Shown: positions 28,976 through 40,891 of the stretch, in pieces
Position numbering within the stretch: position 1 is the first letter of the stretch
Layout: each line of letters starts with the position of its first letter
Assembly (NCBI GenBank): GCA_030272155.1
Contig: CP126196.1
Coordinates: 5,084,501-5,148,500 of the forward strand
Direction of reading: 5' to 3'
DNA: 64,000 nt
Source of the DNA: Tetradesmus obliquus
Taxonomy: Eukaryota > Chlorophyta > Chlorophyceae > Sphaeropleales > Scenedesmaceae
The notes under the pieces: generated by a model
Databases searched by the model: none
Told to the model about the DNA's origin: nothing
What the model saw: only the letters and a program-made list of their open reading frames with translations
Program-made: the position numbers and the translations under genes

Positions 28976-31560
28976 ACCGCTGCCTGGTCCCCGATGTCCG
29001 CCAATAGCTCCTGCAGCTGCGCCACAGTGTAGCTGCGGGAGGGAGTGGACACCAGCACCTGCACAACACACACTGGGAAGGATCAGGGCGGATGATTTGT
29101 GTATACAGCCTTCCTGCTCATGCAGCTGCTCCTGCCTCTCTGCACCTTGCATAGGTCCCCATCTGCTGCTCAATCACCGACGAGTTGGGCAGTGCGCTGC
29201 TGTATGGCAGCATCACCACGCAAGGCTGGGCTCAGATACTGCTGTTAACAGCTTCATCCACAGACAGCCCCAGCAGCTGCTGGCTGAGCCAGGGCATGCC
29301 AGCTGCCTGCGGTTGTCTGGGTTTACACGCAACTGCTACTCGATTCACACCTCACGTCGCATAGCTAAGCAGTGAATGCAAGAAGGTTTCATACGCTGCT
29401 GCTGACTCACCGTGGAGCTGGGCAACGCAGTGCTGTAGGGCAGCAGCAGCATCACGCGGGGCTGTTCACATGTGGCGCTGCATGTTGCTACCCAGCATTC
29501 ACTCTACTTGTTACAAACCAAGCTGCTGCTCACCATTGGTGAGTGCTATATGCAGCTGCCATGTATGCAGCTGCCATGTGATTGAAAGAGACAGAGTGTA
29601 TGTGCATTCCACAGCTGCTCACCATTGAGCTGGGCAGTGCGCTGCTGTATGGCAGCAGCATCACCACGCTCGGCTGCCCCCATGTGGAACCGTACACAGC
29701 TTCGTCCACAGACAGACCAAGCAGCTGCTGTGTCAGCCACGGCATGCCCAGCAGCTGGCCGCTGATGCGCGCAGACACAGCAGGCACTGCACCGCCAAAT
29801 GGCGCAGCGAGCGCAAGAAAGCCTTTGATGTATTCGCTCCTGCATATGCATTATGGTGGGCAGGGTGCGTTGTTTTTGTTGTGATGCGCGCCGACACAGC
29901 CGGCACTGCGCCGCCGAAGGGCGCAGCAAGCGCCAGAAAGCCTTTGATGTACTTGCTCCTGCAAACACATGCACAAGCGGCAGCAGCATGTTGCAATGGT
30001 GTGTGGGTCACCAGGTAGCTCCTAACAAACACACAGGGGCACACAAGTGGGTGTGAAAACAGTAGCAGCCCCAAGAGCTGCTGGCTCAGCCATGGCATGC
30101 CCAGCAGCTGGCCGCTGATGCGCGCAGACCCAGCCGGCACCGCCGCGCCGAACGGCTTCCCAAACGGCAGCTGCTGTACGTGCTAATCTTTCTGCTCACC
30201 TCCACTGTGAACTCAGTAAGATGGACTGCAATCATTGCTGCAGCTGTGCACCATCATCAGCTACCTAACAACAACAGCTGCTGCAGGAACTGCTGCAACA
30301 ACAACAGCTGTTGTACGTCTTCATGCTCACCTCCACTCTGCAAACTCTGGCGCGCTCAGCAGCGCAGTGGCCACAAGCCCACCCATGGAATGCCCAATCA
30401 GCACCGCCTTGGCTCCTGCATTCTTTTCCACGCCGCTCGATATAACATCGGCAATGCGCTGCAGCTCGCCTGTTGCATTCATGGCTGTCAGATCCTGTCG
30501 GAAGTCATACGGCACTGCAATGAGATCCACGCCTCTTGTGTATCCTAAGGAGGTCTCGATGTGCAGTGCCAGTGAGTTGTAGCCGGCAGCAGTGAACAGT
30601 GGATATGTGATGGGGTCCATGCCGGACGTGCCGCCTGTTACAGCAGTGACGCTTATTCCATCTTGGTCGCTGAAGCTGCGGCAGTAGCAGCAGCAACAGG
30701 AGCGGCAAAAGCAGCAGCAGCACAGTGCTGGGTGGCAGTGTGAACAGTGGGTACGTGACGGGTTCCATGCCTGAGAGCAAGATGCAGCACGGTAATTGGG
30801 ATGTGCTGGCCGTTAGACAGTGAGCAACTCACAAGCACTACAAAACGGAACACCACTGCACACTTCGCTGCAGCTGTATGCCACTCACCGCCCAGATGCC
30901 TGATCAAACTTCAGCTGCATCATGTAGCGCCAGCAGGCTGGCGCTGCCAGCATGGCGCCAGGCGTCCACACTGACACTGGTGTCTGAGGCAGACCGGGGA
31001 TCAGTGAGCCGCCAGACAGCAGCGGGCACTGGCTGATGAAGCGGGCATCTGTCTTTCTGCCTACAAGGTTGGATGTGCCGATACCTGCAGCAGCATGTGT
31101 TTGCAGTGAGGTGAGTGCCAGGCGCAAGTGCTGCTTGGTGCAGCAGGGCCAGCAGCAGCAGGCACCAGCATGCTTGTGTGTGAAGTCCCGCTGTGATTAG
31201 ATGCACCACAGCAATGCAACGAGCCAGCCACTGGCGTTTAACAAAGCTTGGTGAGGGCCTTGCCCAAACTCCCATCTGGCTGCTGCCTGCTGCCTTTTCG
31301 CTGTCAAATGCCCTGTGCCAGCGGCAGCTGCTCAGCACTGCTGGTGACGCCCAATTTTGACACTCCGTGTCACTACAGCCAGGCTGATATGGCAGGGAGC
31401 TGCGACACTGCTGGGTGCATACGCTTCAGATGCAAGCAATTTGACGTCAAGTGTGGAGAAGCTAACCTGGGATGATGAATATGGGCGTCTTGGCCTCTGT
31501 GCAGCAAGCAAAGCCCACCACAAGCAGCAGTGCTGCTGCAACGAGGCGTGACCTCTGCAT
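27722..31560 (-). CDS. secreted LCAT-like phospholipase/acyltransferase (7 exons, 425 aa)
   Basis: Exons on the minus strand: 31560-31467, 31084-30889, 30675-30331, 29839-29623, 29058-28978, 28638-28421, 27848-27722. They sum to 426 codons with all phases agreeing. The N terminus MQRSRLVAAALLLVVGFACC is a clear signal peptide. It is followed by the start of the alpha/beta-hydrolase core, KTPIFIIPGIGTSNL. GHSMGG carries the nucleophile Ser (about residue 193). GMGDGVV carries the Asp (about 371) and VDHVSVVSG the His (about 404), so the triad is complete. GYNSLALHIE..DLIAVPYDFR is typical of the lecithin:cholesterol acyltransferase / lysosomal phospholipase A2 family. It probably acts on phospholipids in the secretory pathway or outside the cell. 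Substrate is unknown. Exon 4 has rival copies (see the echo entry), so the PFGG region may differ in the mRNA. Confidence 0.85.
28016..28300 (-). repeat. echoes of the LCAT-like exon 6 end
   Basis: 28146-28225 repeats the GREASGMGDGVV segment and donor GTGAGT but has one extra A that shifts the frame after the catalytic Asp codon. Weaker copies of the CTGTGCAG/GTGAGT donor segment lie at about 28016-28075 and 28236-28300. Confidence 0.78.
28668..28731. repeat. (CAG)n run in LCAT-like intron 5
   Basis: About 20 CAG units lie next to the acceptor of exon 6 (28638), read as CTG on the gene strand. It is one of the longest runs in the window. Confidence 0.95.
29178..30155 (-). repeat. echo cluster of LCAT-like exon 4 on both sides
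   Basis: Upstream of the chosen exon (29839-29623), copies of its start lie at 29958-29871 (SKYIKGFLALAAPFGGAVPA, good acceptor) and of its middle at about 30155-30065 (PFGAAVPAGSARISGQLLGM). Downstream, copies of its end with donors lie at about 29475-29411 (GTGAGT) and 29300-29178 (GTGATT, with an internal stop). All share SARISGQLLGMPWL or VMLLPYSSALPSS codons. Confidence 0.85.
30740..30784 (-). repeat. echo of an LCAT-like exon 3 segment in intron 2
   Basis: Codons for SGMEPVTYPLFT repeat the exon 3 segment SGMDPITYPLFT and run into a CAG/CTG-rich stretch just upstream of the real acceptor at 30676. Confidence 0.75.
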
Positions 31561-33481
31561 GCTGCAAACGAGGGCGCGTTCCTTCCTTGAGGCAGGTTTG
31601 AGTAGCGCTTGACGGCGTTCGCAGCAGGATCGGGACGTAGAGGCGTGTTCTTCGTACCTTCAAACTGCCGTTCCTGAATGCCACTTCGCTGCAGCTGGAC
31701 GTGACACCATGTGAAGTCTTGCAGGTTTTTTGTATGTTGTTTGCGGTGCAGGTATACCACGGGCCGCTAGAAAATAGGCGAGGTGTCACAGAAGGTCATG
31801 CGGGTGTCACTGCAACCCCCACACTATGGCGCCCACACGCACGTAGCATGCTCTGGTGCCAGAAGGACATAACACTCAATTTCACTAAATATTTAGTGAA
31901 TAAATTGGGAGCAAACCATGCACGTTGACGGATACGTTGTGAAAAAGCCAGCATGGTGTGACCATACACTGTATGTATTACTCGCAGTGATCATACACTG
32001 CTACCAAGCCACCAACAAGCGCACATTATGATTCACCTGTCACAGCAGACCACATAAAACCTGCGGACTGCTTTAGCAGCAGCGATATGTGCAACAAAGC
32101 ATCCGTTGCTGCTGCTCAAGCACTGCTGGATCCAGCAGTCCGGACTGAGTCCTGCAGGGCTTGATGAACCATGGCTGGATGTTCAAAACATCAGCAGTAG
32201 GCTAAAGGCTGATAACAATGGGTGCCGTCCAAGCATCAACACTTTACAGCCCCGTGAACAGAGCAGCAAGCCTCACTGCCTGCTCATCACAACCTTGGAA
32301 TCACAAGCCGACAGGCTGCTCGGTGAGCAGCATGTACGATCAGCCATAGCTGCACATTGACTTTATTGAGCATGAATTCATGCTCATTCAGAGGAAACGA
32401 CCTAGTCAGGCATAGAGTGCATGAGTGCTTGCCGCTTTTCAATGCGGATGACGCAGGGGAGCCACATGCCGGTGGCTGCCTGCCCTGCGAAAGCAGCATC
32501 CTGACCAACACACCATCAGGTGATGCCCTGCCGCCAGCGCACGCAAGTGCGTTGATTCAAAAGTCACACCTGCACTGCTCAGGCTTGCTGCTGCCCAATG
32601 CTGCAGCAGTGTCAGCACCATGCACCATCGCATGGAAAAAGCACTGCAGGTATGGCGACAGTGTGGCAAATGTTGCAGTGTCGCTACATAAGCGGATATT
32701 AAAGCAGCAATAACACCTGGCCAAACCCACAACAAGATGGCACACATGCTTGGTACAACTGAGATCACAAAAACGCACCAAAAGCTGGCATGTCCAGGAG
32801 TCGCCGCATGGGCAGCGGAACTGAGAAACATAGTTATCTCCTACCCAATGAACATCAACCATGGCAGGCGTGCTAATGCTGCCTGGTTATGTAGTGCAAG
32901 TGCTACAGCTTTACCCTCCAACCGTCTGAAAACGAGCTTTTCAACAGCATCACACATGGCACCACACCATACAGAAAAGCAGAGCACGGTTGAGCTCGCA
33001 GACTGATGCAAATTAGGGCCTCAGTGTGCACAATGTGTGACCCACGGAAGGCCAGGCAGCCACAACACTTGCCGGGTCTGCACTCACACGGCATGCAACA
33101 CACAGATACAGCTGCAGCTGAATGGGCTGCTGCTGTATCGCGCAAGTCAACAAGACAGTGGGTGCCAAATGCATCAGTCCATGCATGCACATATGCAGTC
33201 ACACCATAACCATTGCTGTTGGCGCGCCGCGCAGCAACTGCCATGCCTAACACATACTGAGCCAGTGAGAAACGAATCAGACACACCATAGCTCTGCGCC
33301 AGGTTTGCATGCCATGCAGCATGAACGCAGCGCACGCGCACATGCGCCACCCAAGGTCAAATCCACTCCAGCACCCCGCCCTACCAGCTCAACATGCCGG
33401 GCACTCTGTGCACACTGCGCATGGCATGCAAGACACGACTCAACATGCACAGCGCGGACAGCTGCAGCTAGCAAGCGCACT
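31561..33481. other. intergenic, no gene seen
   Basis: This region holds the upstream side of the LCAT-like gene and the 3' side of the carbonic anhydrase gene. A palindromic A/T-rich stretch (CACTAAATATTTAGTG) lies at 31883-31898. I found no other features. Confidence 0.4.
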
Positions 33482-36400
33482 TCAGCACTTTGCTGCCGCC
33501 GCCGCCACAAGCGCTGCCTGCAGCACTGGCTGCTCCTGGCCTTTCACTGGGCTGCTGACGCTGCTGTTAACACTCACATCCGCAGGCTGCGTCCACTGCT
33601 TGTGCTTGGCGATGCTCTCAGCGAGGTTGATGTTGTTGATGCTTGTCACCAGCTCACTGGGGCATGACACAATGCCTAGCGGGAACAGCGCGTCGCCATC
33701 CGCAGCGCCTGCCTCCTCACTGCTGCTTCTGCTGCTTGTTTTGCGCAGCGCACACAGCGAAGCAGGCATTGTCGTGCCGCAATCCACAGACATGGCGCCC
33801 ACAGTGCCGCCAAAGCCGCGCATGCTGCCTGCTGTGCCTGGCGCTGCTTCGGCCTCATGCACGTGTGTGTGCACATCGTGTGCGCTGGACAGGCGCATCA
33901 TTTGCGTGCCCGGGCAGCGTGTCACGCGCAGGCCGTCCATCACAAAGCCCTCCAGGCTGTGGTTGTAGTCTGCAGCAACAGCAGCAGCAGCAGAAGCAGC
34001 AGCGCGGCATATGAGGTGAAATCGGCGTGAGCTGATGCAATATGGCGACAGCAATCGGCAGAACGCACAGCTGCTACCGCCTCAGCTGCTGCTGCTGGGA
34101 CACAATACAACAAACACCAGCCCGCAGGCTAGCACTCCCTGCCACAAACATCCCCAGTGCTTCAGCTTCTGATGCTCCTACCACCCAGCACCCAGCACAC
34201 TCACTCACAACAACCATGCACCCCGCAGCACCCTGTGCACTCACTGTTGTCGCCGCTGATGGGCCCCGCCAGCATGCGCAGGTGGCCATCAGGCAGCAAC
34301 AACCACGTGGCCATCCAGCACCATCCAACACACAAGAAGCATCCGACACACAAGAACAATGCACTCACTGTCATCGCCGCTGATGGGCCCTGCCAGCTGC
34401 GCAGGTGGCCGTCAGCCAACAACAAGCACGTGGCCATCCAGCACCATTCACCCATCTGACGCACAAGAACCGTCCGACACACAAGAACAATGCACTCACT
34501 GTCGTCTCCGCTGATGGGCCCCGCCAGCTTGCGCAGGTGGCCGTCGGCCAGGTCGTAGATGAGCCCGTACACGTGCACCTCCTGGCCCTCAGCCCAGGCC
34601 CCTGCCACCACGGGGCTGGTGGCCACGTGGAACACCTGGCGCAGCACGTTCAGCTCACACAGCCTGCGGCGGCAGCAGCAGAGGCATCAGCAGGGGCAGC
34701 AGCACATTGAGCGAATAGGGACACCTGGCGCAGCATGTTCAGCTCGCACAGCCTGCAGGCAGCAGCAATAGAAGTTGCAGTGCAGCGCGCGCTTAGATGT
34801 GGCCATGGCGCGGCACGTTCAGCTCACACAGCCTGCAGGGCACAGCAGCAGCAGCACCAGAAACAGCAGCAAGAACAGCCGGTGGCTGAGGTTTGCCATG
34901 CGGAGCGGCATGACGCGTGCAGGCAGCCGCAGGGCACAGAGAGAAGGTGGTGGTCTGAAGCTGCTGGTGCACTGGCGCAACACAGCCTGCAAGCTGAGGA
35001 GTTGCGCAGTACACGGGCTGCATGCAGCCTGGCATAGCATGGAGCTGCCGCCAGTCTCCAGATAACATTGGCAAGCACCTGCACAAGTGACAAGGATGAC
35101 CTGTCCTGCAAGCACCTGAGCACCACCACACAAGCTGTGAGACGGAACAGAGAGCTCTGCAAGCTGCACCTCTGCGCCCCTGCCCCTGTCCTGCAAGCAC
35201 CTGAGCATTACCACACTAACTGCCAGTGGAACGGCGCTGCCAGCTGCAGCTCAGCGTCTATTTGTGTGTGTGTGTCCCCCAGCGCCGCACCTCGCCAGCT
35301 GCTGCTCCGGGTCCAGCCCGCGCCGCTCAAAAATGAACACAATGCAAGCTGTGCTTAAAGACAGGTCTGCCACCTGTAAAACTACATCGCGCACCCCCGC
35401 CCTGCAAATCCCCAAGCGTAAGCCACACCTTGCATGCAATATGCACTCTCTGTCAACACCTACAGCTAAATGTCCTGCAAGCCTCCAAGCATGGCCGACC
35501 TAACCAGCTGTGTGAAGAAAGCATCTGAGCCAGCTGTACACAACACCAGCTGCATAAGGTCCCGACGCCGCACCTGGCCAGCTGCTGCTCCGGGTCCAGC
35601 CCGCGCAGCTCGCCCTCCGACTGGTTGCGGCACTCGCGGATGTCACTGATCCAGCAGTTGACCAGGCCCGGCGTGGTGTGCGGCAGCTGCAGCGCGGCCT
35701 TCACCGCGCCGCAGTTGTAGTGCCCGCACAGGATGATGGTCTTGACCTGTGCAGGAGCAGCGCAGCCGCGCAGCAGCGTGAGGAAATCATTAGCAGCTCA
35801 AGGCAGCGTCAAATCACAGCGTCACCATCGAGCAGCAGCGTCAACGCAGCGAATCCAGCTGTACGTGACTTGAACAATAGCAGCAGCTGCCGCGGCCGCC
35901 GCCGTGCCATCACAGGCCGGGGTCATGTGCAGCAGGAAATCACAGCAGCAGCTGCCATGTGCAAGCTTTGTGCTCAACAAAAGCAGACTGCACACACCTT
36001 CAAGCTCTTTACTGCATACTCCAGGCATGCCATAAGGTTGAGGTCTGTGTGCATGGCCTGGTTGCCCACGTTGCGCTGCACGAAGATCTCGCCAGGCGCC
36101 AAGCCCAGGATTTGGTTGGCCTGCAGAGGAGAGCGTCCAGGAAGGTGAGGGTTGTCAACAGCAGACCACTGACCTGACTCCTGTCGACAGCAGGACGTCC
36201 TGCAAGCGTGGTGTGTGATGTGCTGCACACGTGCGGCTGAAGCAACCTGCTGGAGCAGCAACTGCTGTGCCTGCACCTGCTAACATCTCTATCATCAACA
36301 ATTTACTCACTGGCACGCGCGAGTCTGAGCAGCCTATCCAGAGGTACTCTGGCTGCTGCTGGTTGACCAGGCGATTGAAGAACTCGGGGTCAGCCTCGCG

Positions 36401-36962
36401 CACAGCAGCAGCCCACTCCCTGCAGGACAGCAATGAGGCGCAACATAAGAGAAACAGAAATGATGCGCTGCTGTTGATTTCCTGCCCAAAACCTGCAAGC
36501 ACATGAGTGCCTGCGACTGCTCTGCAGCTGGAGTGTGCCTGACTGGTGCAGGGGCTGTTCTAATGGTTTGAATTGCCCACAGCAGCTGCACCTACTCCTT
36601 GCAGTAAGAGTGTAAGCACCAGCTTGCCCGCATCAAGAGCTTGCAAGTGATTGGCGGATGCAGTAGGGTGACGTGCTGAATCTACTATGGCGTGCTGCTC
36701 TCCTAGAGTCCCGACCCTAGTTTAGGAGCGTGCAGAACCCCAGGACACACGTGTGCATACAACAAGCAGTTGACTTTAAATGCAAGCGTTTGATGCAAGC
36801 TGCGGCTAGTACTGCTTTGCCACAGGCGTGACCACCGAAGGGGCAACAGGCCAGGGAAAGCACCACGCACCTGTTTGCAGCCAAGAGGTTGTCAAATGAA
36901 TGTTTGTGACTACTGTTCTTCTGGCTGCCGCAGCAGCATGTCGACTCCTGCTCCGATGCCAT
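33482..36962 (-). CDS. beta-carbonic anhydrase with C-terminal extension (6 exons, 382 aa)
   Basis: Exons on the minus strand: 36962-36871, 36419-36311, 36120-35998, 35746-35574, 34663-34500, 33969-33482. The sum is 383 codons with phases consistent. The enzyme hydrates CO2 to bicarbonate. Zinc ligands are visible: Cys61 and Asp63 in IGCSDSR, His117 and Cys120 in GHYNCGA. LAPGEIFVQRNVGNQAMHTD and NCWISDIRECRN are classic for algal enzymes of the Coccomyxa type. After the core (YGLIYDLADGHLRKL) follow about 160 residues, including CPGTQMMRLSS, with no domain I know. The first exon encodes MASEQESTCCCGSQKN; its Cys cluster could be lipidated. The frame stays open upstream to an ATG at 37343, so a longer targeting form is possible. 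The gene is head to head with BCKDHB. Confidence 0.9.
34239..34420 (-). repeat. two echoes of the carbonic anhydrase exon 5 end
   Basis: 34245-34295 and 34369-34420 repeat DGHLR..LAGPISGD with the GTGAGT donor. The unit is about 125 bp including intron. The copy nearer the exon lacks one base after CTGCGCA, shifting frame; the farther one is intact. Confidence 0.88.
34714..34843 (-). repeat. two echoes of the carbonic anhydrase exon 5 start
   Basis: 34808-34843 and 34714-34757 repeat CTGCAG plus codons LCELNV(L/P)R..V, the acceptor side of the exon at 34663. Both lie in the intron just before the true acceptor. Confidence 0.82.
35065..35330 (-). repeat. echo of the carbonic anhydrase exon 4 end, plus intronic tandem repeat
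   Basis: 35291-35328 repeats RGLDPEQQLAR with the GTGCGGCG donor of the real exon end at 35574. At about 35096-35235 a CCTGTCCTGCAAGCACCTGA unit occurs twice about 96 bp apart inside the intron. Confidence 0.82.
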
Positions 36963-37380
36963 GGCGTTCTGCTTCTGCTTTCCTCGCTTGTCCAATTGAA
37001 CTTGAGAGTAGTATGTTGAATACAGTGATGCTCTTAAAAATCTGCTGGAGAGCCTTGATAGCTTTGGAAGAGCCAGCATCGTGCCCAAGGGTTCCCAGAC
37101 GTAAGGAACACCGACACGTCTACATAACGCTTCCGCGCCAATCCTACTTCCATCGAAACAATCTTGGAGCCACAGGAAGGCGTAGCATATGAGTTGTATC
37201 ACATGGTCTGAGCTGTGCCTGTATGATGTGGCAGGTGCTGTGTCAGCAGTACCAAATGCTCTGACTGGGCTGTTAGAAGTAGCACAGTCGACGCTCTGCC
37301 GCTGCCTACAACTACTTGCGCACAGACCTTGCCGGTTACACACAGTTTTAGGCTGCTGCCGAGGTTAGATCAGGTGCACC

Positions 37381-39633
37381 ATGCTGGGCCAACTCAGCAC
37401 TAGCAGCATGTCAGTTGCTGGCGCTTCCTTGATTAGAAGGCATCTACTGGCACTGCTAGCACCACAAGCAGTACCTCTAGCAGCAGCACTCAACAATGGA
37501 GTCAGCAGCTGCAGCTCACCGCGTCAGATGCACACCCACGTCCGCCAACTGCAGCAGGTGCAACAGCAGCATCAACAGCAGGGCCAGCAGCAGCGCCAGC
37601 AGCAGCATGCCGTGCACAGCCTGTCCATGTCAGAAGCTCAAGCAGGTGACACCAAGCCGCTCAACCTGTGCAATGCTGTGAACGAGGCACTGCACCAAGC
37701 CATGGACAGCAACGACAAGTGAGGCCACAGCAGCACTTGACACTCGCTATTGGAGGCATCACACTAGGCAGCAGTATGCTTTACCACTCCATGACTCGTG
37801 CAGCTGTATTTTGTTATGCTTGCACACACAACCACTCTCTCATTTCCGTCTCTCATTTCCGTGTGTGAGGTGTTACCCAGTGCAGCATCAGTAGCCCATG
37901 GCTTGCTGGCAAGAGACCCCACTGCACCAGCAATGCAGCAGAGCCCATTTAAGAGCACAGGGTACAGCCAGTCTGATCGTACTTCACCAGCATTGCAGCA
38001 ATGCACCTCAACAGCATACCGCCGTCTGCTGTGAACACACTATACGCAGCTGCAAGTAGCCACCGTGCATGCGTGGATGCCTCGCCCCGCTTCTCCATCT
38101 AAATCCTCAATCTCAACATTGTGCTTTCTCAAAATTGCTTATTGGCTGCCTCACAAGGGCGCTGGTGTTTGGCGAGGATGTGGCGTTTGGCGGCGTGTTC
38201 CGCTGCACGGTGGGGTTGCTGGAGCGATACGGCCGGCGCTGCTTCAACACGCCGCTGTGCGAGCAGGTGCGCTGCAGTGAGCAGCGAGATTGGTTTCAAG
38301 AGCATGCAAGCAGGCTGGCATCATGTCTTATTAGGATGGTGCGTGTGGGGAAAGGAGGAGGGGGGTTGGGCGGTGCTGCTTCAACACGCCGCTGTGTGAG
38401 CAGGTTTGCCAGAGGGATGTTGGAGGCGGCCAGTAATTCAACCAGAAGCAGTACAGCGGCACGCCGCAAGCGGCGGGGGATTGAGAGGCGTGAGGTGCAG
38501 GCGCTGTCTGCTGTGTGCTTGCGCTGCTGACTGTTGCCACACCGTCACCCTCTCAGCCGCTTGACGTGCGTATTGTTAGCGCTGCAGCCGCTGTTGCTGT
38601 TTGCTTGCGCTGCGGACTCGTGCCACACGTCACTCACAGGCTTCTGCTGCACATGTCTTCCTGCTACGGTCCTGCTGATTCCTGGACTTCTGCAGGGCAT
38701 CGTGGGCTTTGGCATCGGCCTGGCCACGCAGGGCTACACCCCAATCGCGGAGATCCAGTTTGCGGACTACATCTACCCGGCCTTTGACCAGCTGGTCAAC
38801 GAGGCAGCCAAGTACAGGTGGGAGGGCAGTCAGTAACAAGGCAGTGATTTGAGTTTGGATGTGTTGGTTGGACTCTGTGAACCTTCACAGCTCGTCAGAT
38901 AACCTTCACAGAGTCCAACCAAGTGCAGGTGGGCGGACAAGAACAAGGCAGTGAAACCAGTGTGGTTGTGCTGGTTTGAATGTGTGAAGGTTGTTCAACC
39001 AGCTGGTCAACAAGGCAGCCAAGTACAGGTGCGTAAGATATGTGATGATGTTGTTTGCTGATTCACACTTTCTAATTAGTTTGTCATTTTGTTAAGAGTT
39101 AAAGAGCACATTCCTTTGCACATGTGGGTGGGGACTTGCCACTGAAGCGTACGGTGCTGTCCATACAGGATATTGTGTGAACAAGTGCAGGGCAGCAGCA
39201 CTGGTTATGGCACGCTGAAACACAGTTGGGAAACAAACAACCCTGAACATAAAGGTGGCATCATCCAAAAGTGCAACATGGGGTTTTTGACTCTGCCGCC
39301 CGCTGCCAGTACTCTGGTGCTTGTGTACCCTGCGCGTGTTCAGCAGACCACAGCTGCTGTACTGCGCGGCCTGTGTTTGCAGGTACCGCAGCGGTGGAAC
39401 ATTCACTGCCGGCGGACTTACTGTACGGGCGCCTTACGGTGAGCGCAACAATGTGCAGGAACATACATCTACGATGGTGGGAACAAGTGTCCTGCAGTGT
39501 ATGCCAGCGATGCTGGGTGAATTGCTGTGCATAGGCTGATCGCTGCATGCTGTGCGGCAGAGGCAGCACACCCGCATGTATCACAGATGTAAACACCCAT
39601 TACTGCTGCAGGTACTGTGTTGTTGCTGCTGTC

Positions 39634-39665
<32 letters not shown>

Positions 39666-40854
39666 AGGCGCCGTGGGCCACGGCGGGCACTACCACAGCC
39701 AGAGCGTGGAGTCCTTCTTCACACATGTGCCGGGCCTCAAGGTGGTGGTGCCATCCAGCCCTGCACAAGCCAAGGGTGAGCAGCAGCAGCGGCAGCAGCA
39801 GCAGCAGCAGCAGCAGCGGCAGCAGCTGCATTGACTTATCTGTGGGCTGAAGGTGGCGGTGCTATCCAGCAGCTCTTGCTGTGATAAGTTTGCCGCATCA
39901 GTGGCACCTATAGCACCCGGTTGACCCCTGGACTCAGCAGCACTGGAGCATTCACGGTGTGCAATGCTGCTGCTGCTGCTGCTGCTGGTGCTGCTGCTGC
40001 TGCTGCTGCTGCAGGCTTGCTGCTGTCCTGCATTCAGGACCCGGACCCTTGCATCTTCTTTGAGCCAAAGATGCTGTGAGTTACTGCATGGCTGCTATAC
40101 GGCTGGCCCAACTGTATTGCGCTCCGCCGCGCAGGGCTGTTAGTCAACTCATGTAACATCAGCACTGCATCTCATGGTGTCTGCATGCACAACTTGCCAG
40201 TTACGCCTATTTGATTTGAAATGTATCTGGGTGCATTTTGCTGCGTGCAACAGGCTCAACCAGCCTCCAGACTGAGTGCAGCTGCTACCGCAACACCAGC
40301 CAGCTGTCGCAACAGCCTCTTACTAAGAGTAGTACGTGCGCTATGGTTGTGCTGCCTGTGCTGCTCCAACATGCTGCCACTGCCATCGGCTGCAGCTACC
40401 GCACATCAGTAGAAGAGGTGCCAGTGGGGGAGTATACTATTCCGCTGGGCCAAGCACAGGTGCTGCGGGAGGGTGCCGACATCACACTCATCGGCTGGGG
40501 AGCACAGGTGGGTGATGATGATTATCATCGCTCATGCACTCGGCACAATTTGTACAGCTGGGTGCAGCTGCTGCTGCTGCTGCGCCAGGGCAGCCAAATC
40601 AACACTCATCGGCTGGGGTGCACAGGTGTGGTCCGGCCAGCTCAGCACAACCTGGCTGCAGCTCCTGGCATCCTCATATTCCGAAGCCATCCGCAGCCGC
40701 TGGGCCGCCAAGAACCAGCAGCTTGTTGCTGCAATCCAGGAGTATAGCCTTGCCACACACAAACCTGCTTGTGCCGGCTCAGGCTCCCCAGATTGCTGCT
40801 GACGCGCTGTTGCTGCTACTGCTGCTGCTGCTGCTGTTGCTGCTGTTGCTGCTG

Positions 40855-40891
<37 letters not shown>

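Noticed and set aside
33309-33968. 219-codon plus-strand ORF over the carbonic anhydrase last exon
   Set aside because: It is antisense to an exon that joins the catalytic exons in phase. It is a shadow frame.
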